Positions 7,689 through 14,045 of a stretch of 14,045 bases of DNA are shown here, in pieces. Source of the stretch: Alphaproteobacteria bacterium UBA998. GTDB taxonomy: Bacteria; Pseudomonadota; Alphaproteobacteria; Rickettsiales; UBA998. The position numbers and the translations under genes were made by a program. Where the stretch lies: the NCBI GenBank assembly GCA_002291925.1, contig DBAY01000054.1:24116-38160 (forward strand), read 5' to 3'. The first letter of the stretch is position 1. Each line of letters begins with the position of its first letter. The notes beneath the pieces were generated by a model. That model made no database searches, had not been told where the DNA came from, and worked only from the letters and a program-made list of their open reading frames with translations.

Positions 7689-8285
7689 ATGGTCGCGAAT
7701 CCTAAGCAAGCGCCTGAGCGCACCTGCCTCGCCACCGGCGAAGTGAAGGACAAGGAACACATGGTGCGCTTCGTGCTGGCACCGGACGGCGCGCTGACGC
7801 CGGATGTGGCGTGCACATTGCCGGGCCGTGGCGTCTGGGTGACGGCCACCCGCGAGGCGCTGGAAACGGTGGTGAAGAAGCAGGCTTTCTCACGCGGCTT
7901 CAAGCAACCGGTGAAAGCCACGCCCGAACTGGTGCCGCAGGTGGAGAATCTGCTGCGCGCCCTCCTGCTGCACTGGCTGGCGCTGGCCAACAAGTCCGGC
8001 GAGGCGGTGATGGGCTTCGCCAAAGTGGAGGCGGCGCTGAAGGGTGAAGCCTTGGCGATCGTTTTCCTTGCCGCTGATGCGGGGCCTGCCGATGCCGATA
8101 AAATTCAGTCCCTTACGGGATGGAAACAGGTGGAACTCTGTTCCCTGCTCAACCGCACGGAACTGGGGCGGCCATTCGGGCGCGAGGAAGCGGTGCATGT
8201 GGCTATCAAACCCGGCGGCATCGCGGCGCAAATGCAAAAAGAAATCCGGCGTTTGGCTGGATTTTGTGCCACGGGTGCTCTATAA
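7689..8285 (+). CDS. ylxR: YlxR (DUF448) RNA-binding protein fused to an L7Ae-like domain
   Basis: This is a 198-residue two-domain protein, presumably nucleic-acid binding in the cytoplasm. The N-terminal YlxR domain (about 8-72) shows ERTCLATGE, then MVRFVLAPDG and the GRGVWV motif at 46-51, followed by KKQAFSRGF. The C-terminal part (about 85-190) looks like the L7Ae/YlxQ kink-turn-binding fold: LLLHWLALANKSGEAVMGFAKVEAAL, then AIVFLAADAG, where an A-x-DA motif is typical. In Firmicutes ylxR and ylxQ are separate neighbouring genes between nusA and infB; the fused form is common in alphaproteobacteria. GAGAG six bases before the ATG supports the start. Its molecular role is not settled; for the Bacillus relative a link to RNase P has been reported. 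Confidence 0.88.
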   Translation: MVANPKQAPERTCLATGEVKDKEHMVRFVLAPDGALTPDVACTLPGRGVWVTATREALETVVKKQAFSRGFKQPVKATPELVPQVENLLRALLLHWLALANKSGEAVMGFAKVEAALKGEALAIVFLAADAGPADADKIQSLTGWKQVELCSLLNRTELGRPFGREEAVHVAIKPGGIAAQMQKEIRRLAGFCATGAL

Positions 8286-8329
8286 GGGGCCATTCAACGA
8301 AACACACGACGAAAGAAACACGGAATCAC

Positions 8330-10795
8330 ATGACGGACGAAGGCGATAACAAGCGTGGAACCTTGACGGTCAACCGGCCGAGCAAGCTCTCGCTCACCAA
8401 GACGGTGGAAAGCGGCAAAGTGAAGCAGAACTTCACCCATGGCCGCTCCAAGACGGTGACGGTGGAAGTGCGCAAGACGCGCTCCTTCGCGCGTGGCGCC
8501 GGCGGCATGGTGGAGGTGGAGAACAAATCCGCGCCGCGTCCGCAGCCGGCAGAGCTGAAAAACCTCACCCCCGCCGTCAACCTGCACGACATGCAGGTGC
8601 GCGACAAAACGCAGATTGACGCCGCCAACCGCGAAGTGCGCTCTTCCGCGGATGATGATCGCCGCCGCACCGCCGAGGAAGCCCGTGCCAAGGCCGCCCA
8701 GCCGCAAGGCCCCGCCCGTCGTGATGGCGGCGCCCCGCGCCCGTCCTCCGGCGCACCGGCCCGTGGCCGCACGGGCGCCCCGGAACTGCCCGCCCCCATG
8801 CGCGGCGCGCCGATCCTGGAGAATCGCAAGATCAAAGACCTCGACACCGAGATCAAGACCGACAAGACCGAGAAGAAGAAAATCCGCCTGAAAGGCGATA
8901 CGGAGCGCCGCTCCTCCAACAAGATCACCGTGGCGCAGGCGCTGGAATACCAGGAAGAGCGCATGCGCTCTCTCGCCTCGCTGAAGCGCCAGCGCGAGAA
9001 AGCCCGCATGGGCGGCCATGGCAGCGACGCCAAGGACAAGGTGGTGCGCGAAGTGGTGATTCCCGAAGTCATCACCGTGCAGGAACTCGCCAACCGCATG
9101 GCCGAGCGCGTGGCGGACGTCATCAAGGCGCTGATGAAGCTAGGCACCATCGCGGCGGCCAGCCAGTCTATCGACGCCGATACGGCGGAGCTGATCGTCA
9201 CCGAGTTCGGCCACAACTTCAAACGCGTCACCGAGGGCGACGTTGAGAACGTGCTGATCGAGGAGACCGAGTCGGAAGAAAATCTGCGTCCGCGCGCGCC
9301 GGTGGTCACCATCATGGGCCACGTTGACCACGGCAAGACCTCCCTTCTCGACGCCCTGCGCAACGCCAACGTAGTGGCGGGCGAAGCGGGCGGCATCACG
9401 CAACATATCGGTGCCTACCAGGTCGAGATGAACGGCCAGAAAGTCACCTTCCTCGATACGCCCGGCCACGAAGCCTTCACCGCCATGCGTCAGCGCGGCG
9501 CGAAGGTGACGGACATCGTCGTGCTGGTCGTGGCCGCCGATGATGGCATCATGGCGCAGACGCAGGAAGCCATCAGCCATGCGAAAGCGGCGGGCGTGCC
9601 CATCATCGTCGCCGTCAACAAGATCGACAAGCCCGAGGCCGACCCGCAGCGCGTGAAAACCGAGCTGATGCAGTATGAACTCGTCGCCGAGGATTTCGGA
9701 GGTGATGTGCAGGTGGTTGAAGTGTCCGCCAAGCAGAAAATCAACCTCGACAAGCTCATCGAATCCATCCTGCTGCAGGCCGAAGTGCTCGAGCTGAAAG
9801 CCAACCCGGACCGCAAGGCGGCGGGCGTGGTCATCGAGGCGAAGATCGACAAGGGCCGTGGCGTGGTGACGACCTTCCTCGTGCAACGCGGCTCGCTCAG
9901 CGTGGGCGACCTCGTGGTCGCCGGCTCCGCCTGGGGCCGCGTGCGCGCCATGAGCGACGACAAGGGCCAGAGCATCAAGACCGCCCTGCCCTCGCAGCCG
10001 GTCGAGATTCTCGGCCTCTCCGAAGCGCCGATGGCGGGCGATGAATTCTCCGTCATCGACAATGAGAAAACCGCGCGCGACATCGTGGAATACCGCCAGA
10101 GCCAGGCCCGCACCAAGCAGGTGATCAGCGCCACCCGCACGCTGGACCAGATGTTCGCCGATGCCAGCATCACCGCCGCAAAGGAACTGCCGCTCGTCAT
10201 CAAGGGAGACGTGCAGGGCTCCATCGAGGCCATCGTGGCGAGCGTGCAGAAGTTCAACAGCGACGAAGTCACCGTGCGCGTGCTGCACTCCGGTGTGGGT
10301 GCCATCACGGAGTCCGACGTCACGCTGGCGGGCACCACGGGCGCCATCATCCTCGCCTTCAACGTCCGCCCGACCGCCAAGGCGCGCGAAATGGCGCAGC
10401 AGCAGAAAGTGGATATCCGCTATTACTCGGTGATCTACGAATTGGTGGATGAAGTGAAGGCCGCCCTCTCCGGCCTGCTCTCTCCGGAGCGCCGCGAGAA
10501 TTTCATCGGCTACGCGGAAATCCGCCAGGTGTTCAATATCACCAAGGTCGGCAAGGTCGCGGGTTGCTACGTCACGGAAGGCACCGTCAAGCGCGGCGCG
10601 GGCGTGCGCCTGCTGCGCGACAACGTGGTCATCCACGAAGGCAAGCTCAAGACGCTCAAGCGCTTCAAGGACGAGGTCAAGGACGTCCAGAAGGGCTACG
10701 AGTGCGGCATGGCCTTCGAGAATTACGACGACATCCGCGAAGGCGACGTCATCGAGGCCTTCGAGGTTGAGGAGATCGCGCGGAGCGTGGCGTAA
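8330..10795 (+). CDS. infB: Translation initiation factor IF-2
   Basis: IF-2 is the GTPase that brings initiator tRNA to the 30S subunit and promotes subunit joining. The protein has 821 residues. Its N-terminus (about 8-55) is the alphaproteobacterial associated region (SKLSLTKTVESGKVKQNF..HGRSKTVTVEVRK). A charged Pro/Ala/Arg-rich linker (about 85-165) and the IF2_N helical domain (about 240-300, VITVQELANRMAERVADVIKAL) follow. The GTPase domain has G1 GHVDHGKT at 330-337, G3 DTPGH at 376-380, G4 NKID at 430-433 and G5 SAK. Then come the beta-barrel domains and the C-terminal fMet-tRNA-binding domain, ending EIARSVA. The frame is open upstream to 8120 but overlaps ylxR there; ATG 8330 gives the expected MTDEGDNKRGTLTVNRP start, though its Shine-Dalgarno is weak (GGAAT). 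An internal start for a shorter form is possible but not evident. Confidence 0.97.
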   Translation: MTDEGDNKRGTLTVNRPSKLSLTKTVESGKVKQNFTHGRSKTVTVEVRKTRSFARGAGGMVEVENKSAPRPQPAELKNLTPAVNLHDMQVRDKTQIDAANREVRSSADDDRRRTAEEARAKAAQPQGPARRDGGAPRPSSGAPARGRTGAPELPAPMRGAPILENRKIKDLDTEIKTDKTEKKKIRLKGDTERRSSNKITVAQALEYQEERMRSLASLKRQREKARMGGHGSDAKDKVVREVVIPEVITVQELANRMAERVADVIKALMKLGTIAAASQSIDADTAELIVTEFGHNFKRVTEGDVENVLIEETESEENLRPRAPVVTIMGHVDHGKTSLLDALRNANVVAGEAGGITQHIGAYQVEMNGQKVTFLDTPGHEAFTAMRQRGAKVTDIVVLVVAADDGIMAQTQEAISHAKAAGVPIIVAVNKIDKPEADPQRVKTELMQYELVAEDFGGDVQVVEVSAKQKINLDKLIESILLQAEVLELKANPDRKAAGVVIEAKIDKGRGVVTTFLVQRGSLSVGDLVVAGSAWGRVRAMSDDKGQSIKTALPSQPVEILGLSEAPMAGDEFSVIDNEKTARDIVEYRQSQARTKQVISATRTLDQMFADASITAAKELPLVIKGDVQGSIEAIVASVQKFNSDEVTVRVLHSGVGAITESDVTLAGTTGAIILAFNVRPTAKAREMAQQQKVDIRYYSVIYELVDEVKAALSGLLSPERRENFIGYAEIRQVFNITKVGKVAGCYVTEGTVKRGAGVRLLRDNVVIHEGKLKTLKRFKDEVKDVQKGYECGMAFENYDDIREGDVIEAFEVEEIARSVA

Positions 10796-10874
10796 TCAGG
10801 AATCAGGATTCAGGGTTCAGGACTTCATTTTTGGCAAAAACCTGCTGAACCCTGATCCCCGAATCCTGAATCCT
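10794..10874. repeat. Inverted heptad-repeat element (infB-rbfA gap)
   Basis: The left arm is four tandem heptads of the form (A/G)(A/T)TCAGG at 10794-10821; the first starts inside the infB stop codon. The right arm (10841-10874) carries related heptads in inverse orientation. Arms pair as 10798-10811 with 10861-10874 (13 of 14) and 10813-10820 with 10845-10852 (8 of 8), the right arm having one extra heptad. The loop holds a 13-base palindrome, TTTTTG-G-CAAAAA (10828-10840). The end runs into TATAAT (10874-10879), just before rbfA. Confidence 0.8.
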
Positions 10875-10890
10875 ATAATGAGATGCGATT

Positions 10891-11310
10891 ATGAAATCCT
10901 CTGCTCCCTCCTTCAACGCCCCCACCCAACGCCAGCTTCGCGTCGGCGAGGAAATCCGCCATGCGCTGGCTTCCACCTTCATGCGGGGTGATACGCATCT
11001 GGCGGAGCTGGAAACGGCGTCGATTACCGTCTCGGAAGTACGCATCAGCCCGGATCTGAAGCATGCCACGGCCTATGTGATTACGCTCGGTGGCACGGAT
11101 GTGGATGCGGTGGTGGACGTGTTGAACGAAAACGCCGGCGAGTTCCGCCATCAGGTGACGCGGCAGATCAAGCACATGAAATTTTCGCCGAAAATCCGCT
11201 TCAAGAAAGATGAGTCCTTCGACGAGGCGCAGAAGATCAACAATCTCCTGCGTGATCCCCGCGTCCAGCGCGATCTGGCCGAGGAAACCGGCCGCGAGCG
11301 GGATGCCTGA
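10891..11310 (+). CDS. rbfA: 30S ribosome-binding factor RbfA
   Basis: RbfA is a small KH-fold protein that binds the 30S subunit near the 16S rRNA 5' helix and is needed for its maturation and cold adaptation. It has 139 residues, slightly longer than E. coli RbfA. Seen: TQRQLRVGEEIRHALASTF (first helix, about 12-30), ITVSEVRISPDLKHATAYVI (strands about 44-64, with the family VRISPDL signature) and FRHQVTRQIKHMKFSPKIRFKKDESFDEAQKINNLL (about 85-120). A charged tail follows. The ATG at 10891 has little Shine-Dalgarno support (GAG only) and lies 16 bases after a long inverted repeat, which may affect its translation. It follows infB in the classical order. Confidence 0.95.
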   Translation: MKSSAPSFNAPTQRQLRVGEEIRHALASTFMRGDTHLAELETASITVSEVRISPDLKHATAYVITLGGTDVDAVVDVLNENAGEFRHQVTRQIKHMKFSPKIRFKKDESFDEAQKINNLLRDPRVQRDLAEETGRERDA

Positions 11311-11317
11311 TTCATTC

Positions 11318-11401
11318 GTCATTCCGGGACGCGAAGCGGGCCCGGAATCTCCTCGCGTCACAAAGAAGATCCTGCGCGGCGCTTCGCGCCCTCAGGATGA
11401 C
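11318..11401. repeat. Compound palindromic element B (rbfA-truB gap)
   Basis: An 84-bp element bounded by GTCAT and ATGAC, with the same architecture as the one at 7585-7670. Unit 1 folds as ATTCCGGG/CCCGGAAT around CGC-GAA-GCG. Unit 2 folds as ATCCTG/CAGGAT with inner GGCGC-TTC-GCGCC. The spacer is CTCGCGTCACAAAGAA. Stem bases differ from the first copy but pairing is kept, so the structure rather than the exact sequence is preserved. It starts eight bases after the rbfA stop. Confidence 0.8.
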
Positions 11402-11451
11402 AGAAAGTAAGCCTTTCCCCACTTCATCCAACCCTGTATTACCCGCCGCCT

Positions 11452-12396
11452 ATGAACGCACCTGCCCCTAATCAGCCACGCCAGCCCAAGCGGCAGTTGC
11501 ATGGCTGGATCAATCTCGACAAGCCCTACGATATGACCTCCACGCAGGCGGTCGGGGCGGTGAAGCGCATCTTGCGCCCGGATAAGATCGGCCATGCAGG
11601 CACGCTCGACCCGCTGGCAACCGGCATCCTGCCGCTGGCACTCGGCGAGGCCACGAAAACCGTGCCCTACGTCATGGATGCCTCGAAGGAATATGTCTTC
11701 ACCATCCGCTGGGGCCAGCGCACCGCCACCGATGATACCGAGGGCGAAGTCATCGCCACGTCAGATGTGCGCCCGGCGGAAGAGGCCATCCGTGCCGCCC
11801 TGCCCCGCTTCATGGGTGTCATCCTGCAGACGCCCCCGGCCTTCTCGGCCATCAAGCTGCAAGGCCAGCGGGCCTATGATCTGGCGCGCGCCGGGCAGGA
11901 GGTGAACATCGAGCCGCGTGAGGTGATTATCCACGCGTTCGAGCTCACCGGCATGCCTGATCCCGACCACGCCATCTTCCGTGTGGAATGCGGAAAAGGT
12001 ACGTATATCAGGGTCTTGGCGCGCGATCTGGCGCATATGCTGGGCACCGAGGGCCATCTTTCCGCCCTGCGGCGCACTAGGGTGGGGAAATTCACCGAAA
12101 ATAACGCGATTTCGCTTGAAAAACTGGAGGCTTTTGGCCAAGATGCGCCTCCCTCCGGCAAGGAGGGATATACTTTCCTGCTTCCACCGGTCGATGGTCT
12201 GGACGACATCCCGGCACTTCAAGTGGATCAGGGCATGGCAGCACTGCTGCGCAACGGGAACCCGGTCATCGCCTCCCCCGCCTTTTATCAGGATGAGGAG
12301 GCCACGCTTTACAAAGCGATGCTTGGCCGTGAACTGGTGGCCCTCGCCGAGAGGCAGGGACGAAAGTTCTCCCCGGTGCGCGTGTTCCGCCACTAA
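11452..12396 (+). CDS. truB: tRNA pseudouridine(55) synthase TruB
   Basis: TruB converts uridine 55 in the T loop of tRNAs to pseudouridine and also acts as a tRNA chaperone. The protein has 314 residues, a normal length. The catalytic motif GHAGTLDPLATG is at 47-58, with catalytic Asp53. The N-terminal HGWINLDKPYDMTSTQAV (17-34) and the downstream GEATKTVPY and KEYVFTIRWGQRTATDDTEGE segments are typical, as are TPPAFSAIKLQGQRAYDLAR and CGKGTYIRVLARDLAHMLG. A C-terminal PUA-like part runs from about 245. No Shine-Dalgarno is visible before the ATG at 11452. The start is chosen because the next Met (residue 28) would remove conserved residues. A 22-base gap leads to rpsO. Confidence 0.96.
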   Translation: MNAPAPNQPRQPKRQLHGWINLDKPYDMTSTQAVGAVKRILRPDKIGHAGTLDPLATGILPLALGEATKTVPYVMDASKEYVFTIRWGQRTATDDTEGEVIATSDVRPAEEAIRAALPRFMGVILQTPPAFSAIKLQGQRAYDLARAGQEVNIEPREVIIHAFELTGMPDPDHAIFRVECGKGTYIRVLARDLAHMLGTEGHLSALRRTRVGKFTENNAISLEKLEAFGQDAPPSGKEGYTFLLPPVDGLDDIPALQVDQGMAALLRNGNPVIASPAFYQDEEATLYKAMLGRELVALAERQGRKFSPVRVFRH

Positions 12397-12418
12397 CATT
12401 TTTTATTGGAGAAGCACG

Positions 12419-12688
12419 ATGTCGATTACCGCTGAACGCAAGACGAAAGTCATCAAGGATTTCGCGACCAAGAAAGAGGACACCGGTTCGCCGGAAGTGC
12501 AGGTTGCGCTGCTCACCGAGCGCATCAACAACCTCACCAGCCACTTCCAGTCGCACAAGAAGGATCACCATTCCCGCCGCGGTCTGCTGATGATGGTCGG
12601 CCGCCGCCGCCGCCTGCTGGATTACCTGAAGTCCAAGGACGAGGCGCGCTACCAGCAGCTCATCGAGAAGCTGAACATCCGCAAATAG
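12419..12688 (+). CDS. rpsO: 30S ribosomal protein S15
   Basis: S15 is a primary 16S rRNA-binding protein (helices 20-22 junction) and forms a bridge to the 50S subunit. At 89 residues it has the exact family length and reads through all four helices, with the hallmark DTGSPEVQVALLTERINNLT (21-40) and HFQSHKKDHHSRRGLL segments. GGAG (12408-12411) lies seven bases before the ATG. It is the last gene of the operon and is followed 25 bases later by a strong terminator. In E. coli S15 represses its own translation through a pseudoknot in the leader; the 22-base gap here leaves room only for a structure inside the truB end, and I could not identify one. pnp does not follow it, which is unusual. 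Confidence 0.98.
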   Translation: MSITAERKTKVIKDFATKKEDTGSPEVQVALLTERINNLTSHFQSHKKDHHSRRGLLMMVGRRRRLLDYLKSKDEARYQQLIEKLNIRK

Positions 12689-12713
12689 CCACTTTGCCGA
12701 AACCGATAAAAAA

Positions 12714-12739
12714 GGGCATCCTTCGGGATGCCCTTTTTT
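12714..12739 (+). terminator. Intrinsic terminator of the nusA-infB-rpsO operon
   Basis: A perfect eight-pair stem GGGCATCC/GGATGCCC closes on a stable TTCG tetraloop and is followed by six T. Six A precede the stem (12708-12713), so a weaker signal may also work on the minus strand. It begins 25 bases after the rpsO stop. Confidence 0.95.
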
Positions 12740-12752
12740 GTTGGAGGTTCTC

Positions 12753-13076
12753 ATGCACTGGCACATCTCCAGAAGCAATGCCCTCGCCGCCCTGGCGGCC
12801 AGCCCGCAGCCTTTCGCGGAGCTGCTGCGTCATGGCACGATGTCGGTGGAGATTTTCCGCCCCCACGGGCGCGATATGCAGCAACCGCACGCGCAGGATG
12901 AGCTCTATTTCATCATCCGGGGCGCCGCCGTTTTTGAGAAGGCAGGCGAGCGCGTGGCGGTCGGCCCGGGCGACACGCTGTTTGTGGAAGCGGACGTCGC
13001 GCACCGCTTCCACGATTTCTCCGATGACTTCGAGACGTTTGTCGTCTTCTGGGGCCCGCCGGGCGGCGAGCCTTAA
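12753..13076 (+). CDS. Small cupin-domain protein
   Basis: This is a 107-residue single-domain cupin of unknown substrate, presumably cytoplasmic. The first cupin motif is around 40-57 (PHAQDELYFIIRG). Against the usual H-x-H-x3-E pattern the first His is Gln44, while His46 and Glu50 are kept. The second motif, GPGDTLFVEADVAHRF, supplies His84. Metal binding is therefore possible but with one changed ligand, so an isomerase, an oxygenase or a simple binding role cannot be chosen between. A very good GGAGG (12743-12747) sits five bases before the ATG, only a few bases after the rpsO terminator T-run, with no separate promoter seen. It may therefore live on read-through of that terminator. A TTG at 12738 is an upstream in-frame alternative but overlaps the terminator. 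Its stop overlaps that of the convergent next gene. Confidence 0.85.
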   Translation: MHWHISRSNALAALAASPQPFAELLRHGTMSVEIFRPHGRDMQQPHAQDELYFIIRGAAVFEKAGERVAVGPGDTLFVEADVAHRFHDFSDDFETFVVFWGPPGGEP

Positions 13077-13915
13077 GCCGCTTCGCGGTTCCAGAAGATA
13101 TTGACCGGCTTGCTGCTCTTGGCGCCCACCTGCACGGTCTGCGTCTTGGTTTCGCCGAACTTGCTGGCGGTGACCGTGTACTTGCCGGTGGGCAGCTTGG
13201 CCATCAGCAGCGGGCCGTCGGTGACTGTCTCCAGCACTACATTGCCCTTGGCGTCCTTGATCTTCACGTTCACGTCGCTGACGAACGCGCCGCCGGACGT
13301 GGCCATCTGCATCTTGAAGTTATAATCACGGCTCATGGCTTCCAGGCGATCGCGCTCGGCCTTGCCGACCCCGCCGGAGATGAAGAACGTATCATTCGAG
13401 GCGCTGGGGGCCGTCTGGTTCAGCGCTTGCGGGGCGGGCATCGGTGCGGGATAGAGGGTCGGGTTATAGGCCTGATCGGCGCCCTGCATCTGGTAGGTCT
13501 GGCTGGAGGAAGCCGCATTCTCCGCGCCGCCTGCCGGAACGCTCGGCACATAGCCCGGCGGCAATTGCTGTGCCTGCTGGTCCAGGGTCTGGGGAACCTG
13601 CATCGGCACCGGGGCGGGCTGGGGCGCCATGGGAGCAGCCGCCATCGGGGCGGGCGGCGGAGCCATCGGGGCGGGGGCCGCCATCGGGGCATTCATCGGA
13701 GGCGGAGCAGAAGGCGCGCTGAACGGAGCCGCGGGCTGGTAGCCATAGCCCGGCTGGGCCTCGACAGAGGCCGCCGGAGCGCTGAGGCCGGGGACCGGGG
13801 CGGGTGCTGCCGCTGGAGCGGTGTACTGGATGGATTGGGCGCTGGCGGAGGCAGCAACCAGGGCGGTGCCCAGCACGGAGCCGGAGAGAAAATTGATCGC
13901 GGAACGGGACAGCAT
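13073..13915 (-). CDS. Secreted Pro/Ala/Met-rich protein with C-terminal carboxypeptidase-regulatory-like domain
   Basis: This is a 280-residue exported protein. A signal peptide is clear (MLSRSAINFLSG then a hydrophobic core), with probable cleavage after ASASA at residue 26. Residues about 30-170 are low-complexity, rich in Pro, Ala, Met and Gln, with repeated APM/PMAP units around 72-105. The C-terminal 100 residues are well conserved in character: FISGGVGKAERDRLEAMSRDYNFKM, then a beta-rich stretch (SDVNVKIKDAKGNVV, DGPLLMAKLPTGKYTVTAS) that resembles the carboxypeptidase regulatory-like / Ig-like sandwich. Proteins with a GGVG..ER..L.A....YN start followed by such a domain are common hypothetical envelope proteins in proteobacteria; the function is unknown. 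AGGAG lies six bases before the ATG. It converges on the cupin gene, the two stops sharing TTAA. No clear promoter was found in the 130 AT-rich bases upstream. Confidence 0.85.
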   Translation of the reverse strand: MLSRSAINFLSGSVLGTALVAASASAQSIQYTAPAAAPAPVPGLSAPAASVEAQPGYGYQPAAPFSAPSAPPPMNAPMAAPAPMAPPPAPMAAAPMAPQPAPVPMQVPQTLDQQAQQLPPGYVPSVPAGGAENAASSSQTYQMQGADQAYNPTLYPAPMPAPQALNQTAPSASNDTFFISGGVGKAERDRLEAMSRDYNFKMQMATSGGAFVSDVNVKIKDAKGNVVLETVTDGPLLMAKLPTGKYTVTASKFGETKTQTVQVGAKSSKPVNIFWNREAA

Positions 13916-14045
13916 GGCGGACTCCTATTGAGTGAATTTCGTTAATTTCTAATCAAATAGACCTCAGCGTGAAAGATGCAACCCACAAGAGCCAGATAAG
14001 TGATGGGTTAAGATAATTTGCATTTTGGCATTGTTCCATTAAGAT

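Noticed and set aside
5838..7760. A 640-codon minus-strand frame opposite nusA
   Set aside because: Antisense shadow of nusA; same composition pattern and no recognisable motif or Shine-Dalgarno.
7586..8023. Minus-strand 145-codon frame across the nusA-ylxR gap
   Set aside because: Its C-terminal part (ESLRVTREILRSLRLAG) is only translated palindromic repeat, and the rest is antisense to ylxR.
9140..10636. A 498-codon minus-strand frame opposite infB
   Set aside because: Antisense shadow of infB, no domain signature.
10850..10890. TATAAT before rbfA as a promoter
   Set aside because: The -10 is perfect, but the bases 16-18 upstream bear no resemblance to TTGACA and the start would leave almost no leader; kept only as a note in the repeat entry.
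13916..14045. Promoter for the secreted protein in the right-edge AT-rich region
   Set aside because: The best pair (TTGCAT-16-TATTTG on the minus strand) matches only half of each consensus box.

Overview
The window is about 14 kb of GC-rich, gene-dense bacterial chromosome. It most likely comes from an alphaproteobacterium. The evidence is the gene order rimP-nusA-ylxR-infB-rbfA-truB-rpsO, a YlxR protein fused to an L7Ae-like domain, an alphaproteobacterial style of IF-2 N-terminus, and short palindromic repeats in intergenic gaps. The species cannot be named from the sequence alone. Most of the window is housekeeping information-processing machinery. I see no CRISPR array, insertion sequence, phage gene or defence locus.

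Left block, minus strand (1-5191). It holds pnp (polynucleotide phosphorylase, running off the left edge), a GNAT acetyltransferase with lower G+C than its neighbours, and an LtaS-type membrane sulfatase whose reading frame is broken by one missing base inside a GC-rich palindrome. It also holds a CAU-anticodon tRNA, best read as tRNA-Ile2, and a short membrane-anchored Pro/Ala-rich protein of unknown function. The acetyltransferase overlaps the sulfatase by one base (TAATG), so the two are probably one transcript.

Central block, plus strand (5275-12739). This is the nusA-infB operon. A good sigma-70-like promoter is followed, before the first gene, by a strong intrinsic terminator, which looks like an attenuator. 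Then come rimP (30S maturation), nusA (elongation/termination factor), ylxR-L7Ae (RNA-binding), infB (IF-2), rbfA (30S maturation), truB (tRNA pseudouridine-55 synthase) and rpsO (S15), closed by a textbook terminator. Three intergenic gaps carry palindromic elements. Two are members of one 84-86 bp compound palindrome family (nusA/ylxR and rbfA/truB). The third is an inverted heptad-repeat element (infB/rbfA). pnp, which usually follows rpsO directly, is instead about 10.7 kb away on the opposite strand.

Right block (12753-14045). A small cupin gene sits just past the rpsO terminator. Convergent to it, sharing a TTAA stop overlap, is a secreted Pro/Ala/Met-rich protein with a C-terminal beta-sandwich-like domain. 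The last 130 bases are its AT-rich upstream region; I found no convincing promoter there.

The items most worth a second look are the rimP leader attenuator, the sulfatase frameshift, the displaced pnp and the structured repeats inside the operon. No wholly novel system is evident.
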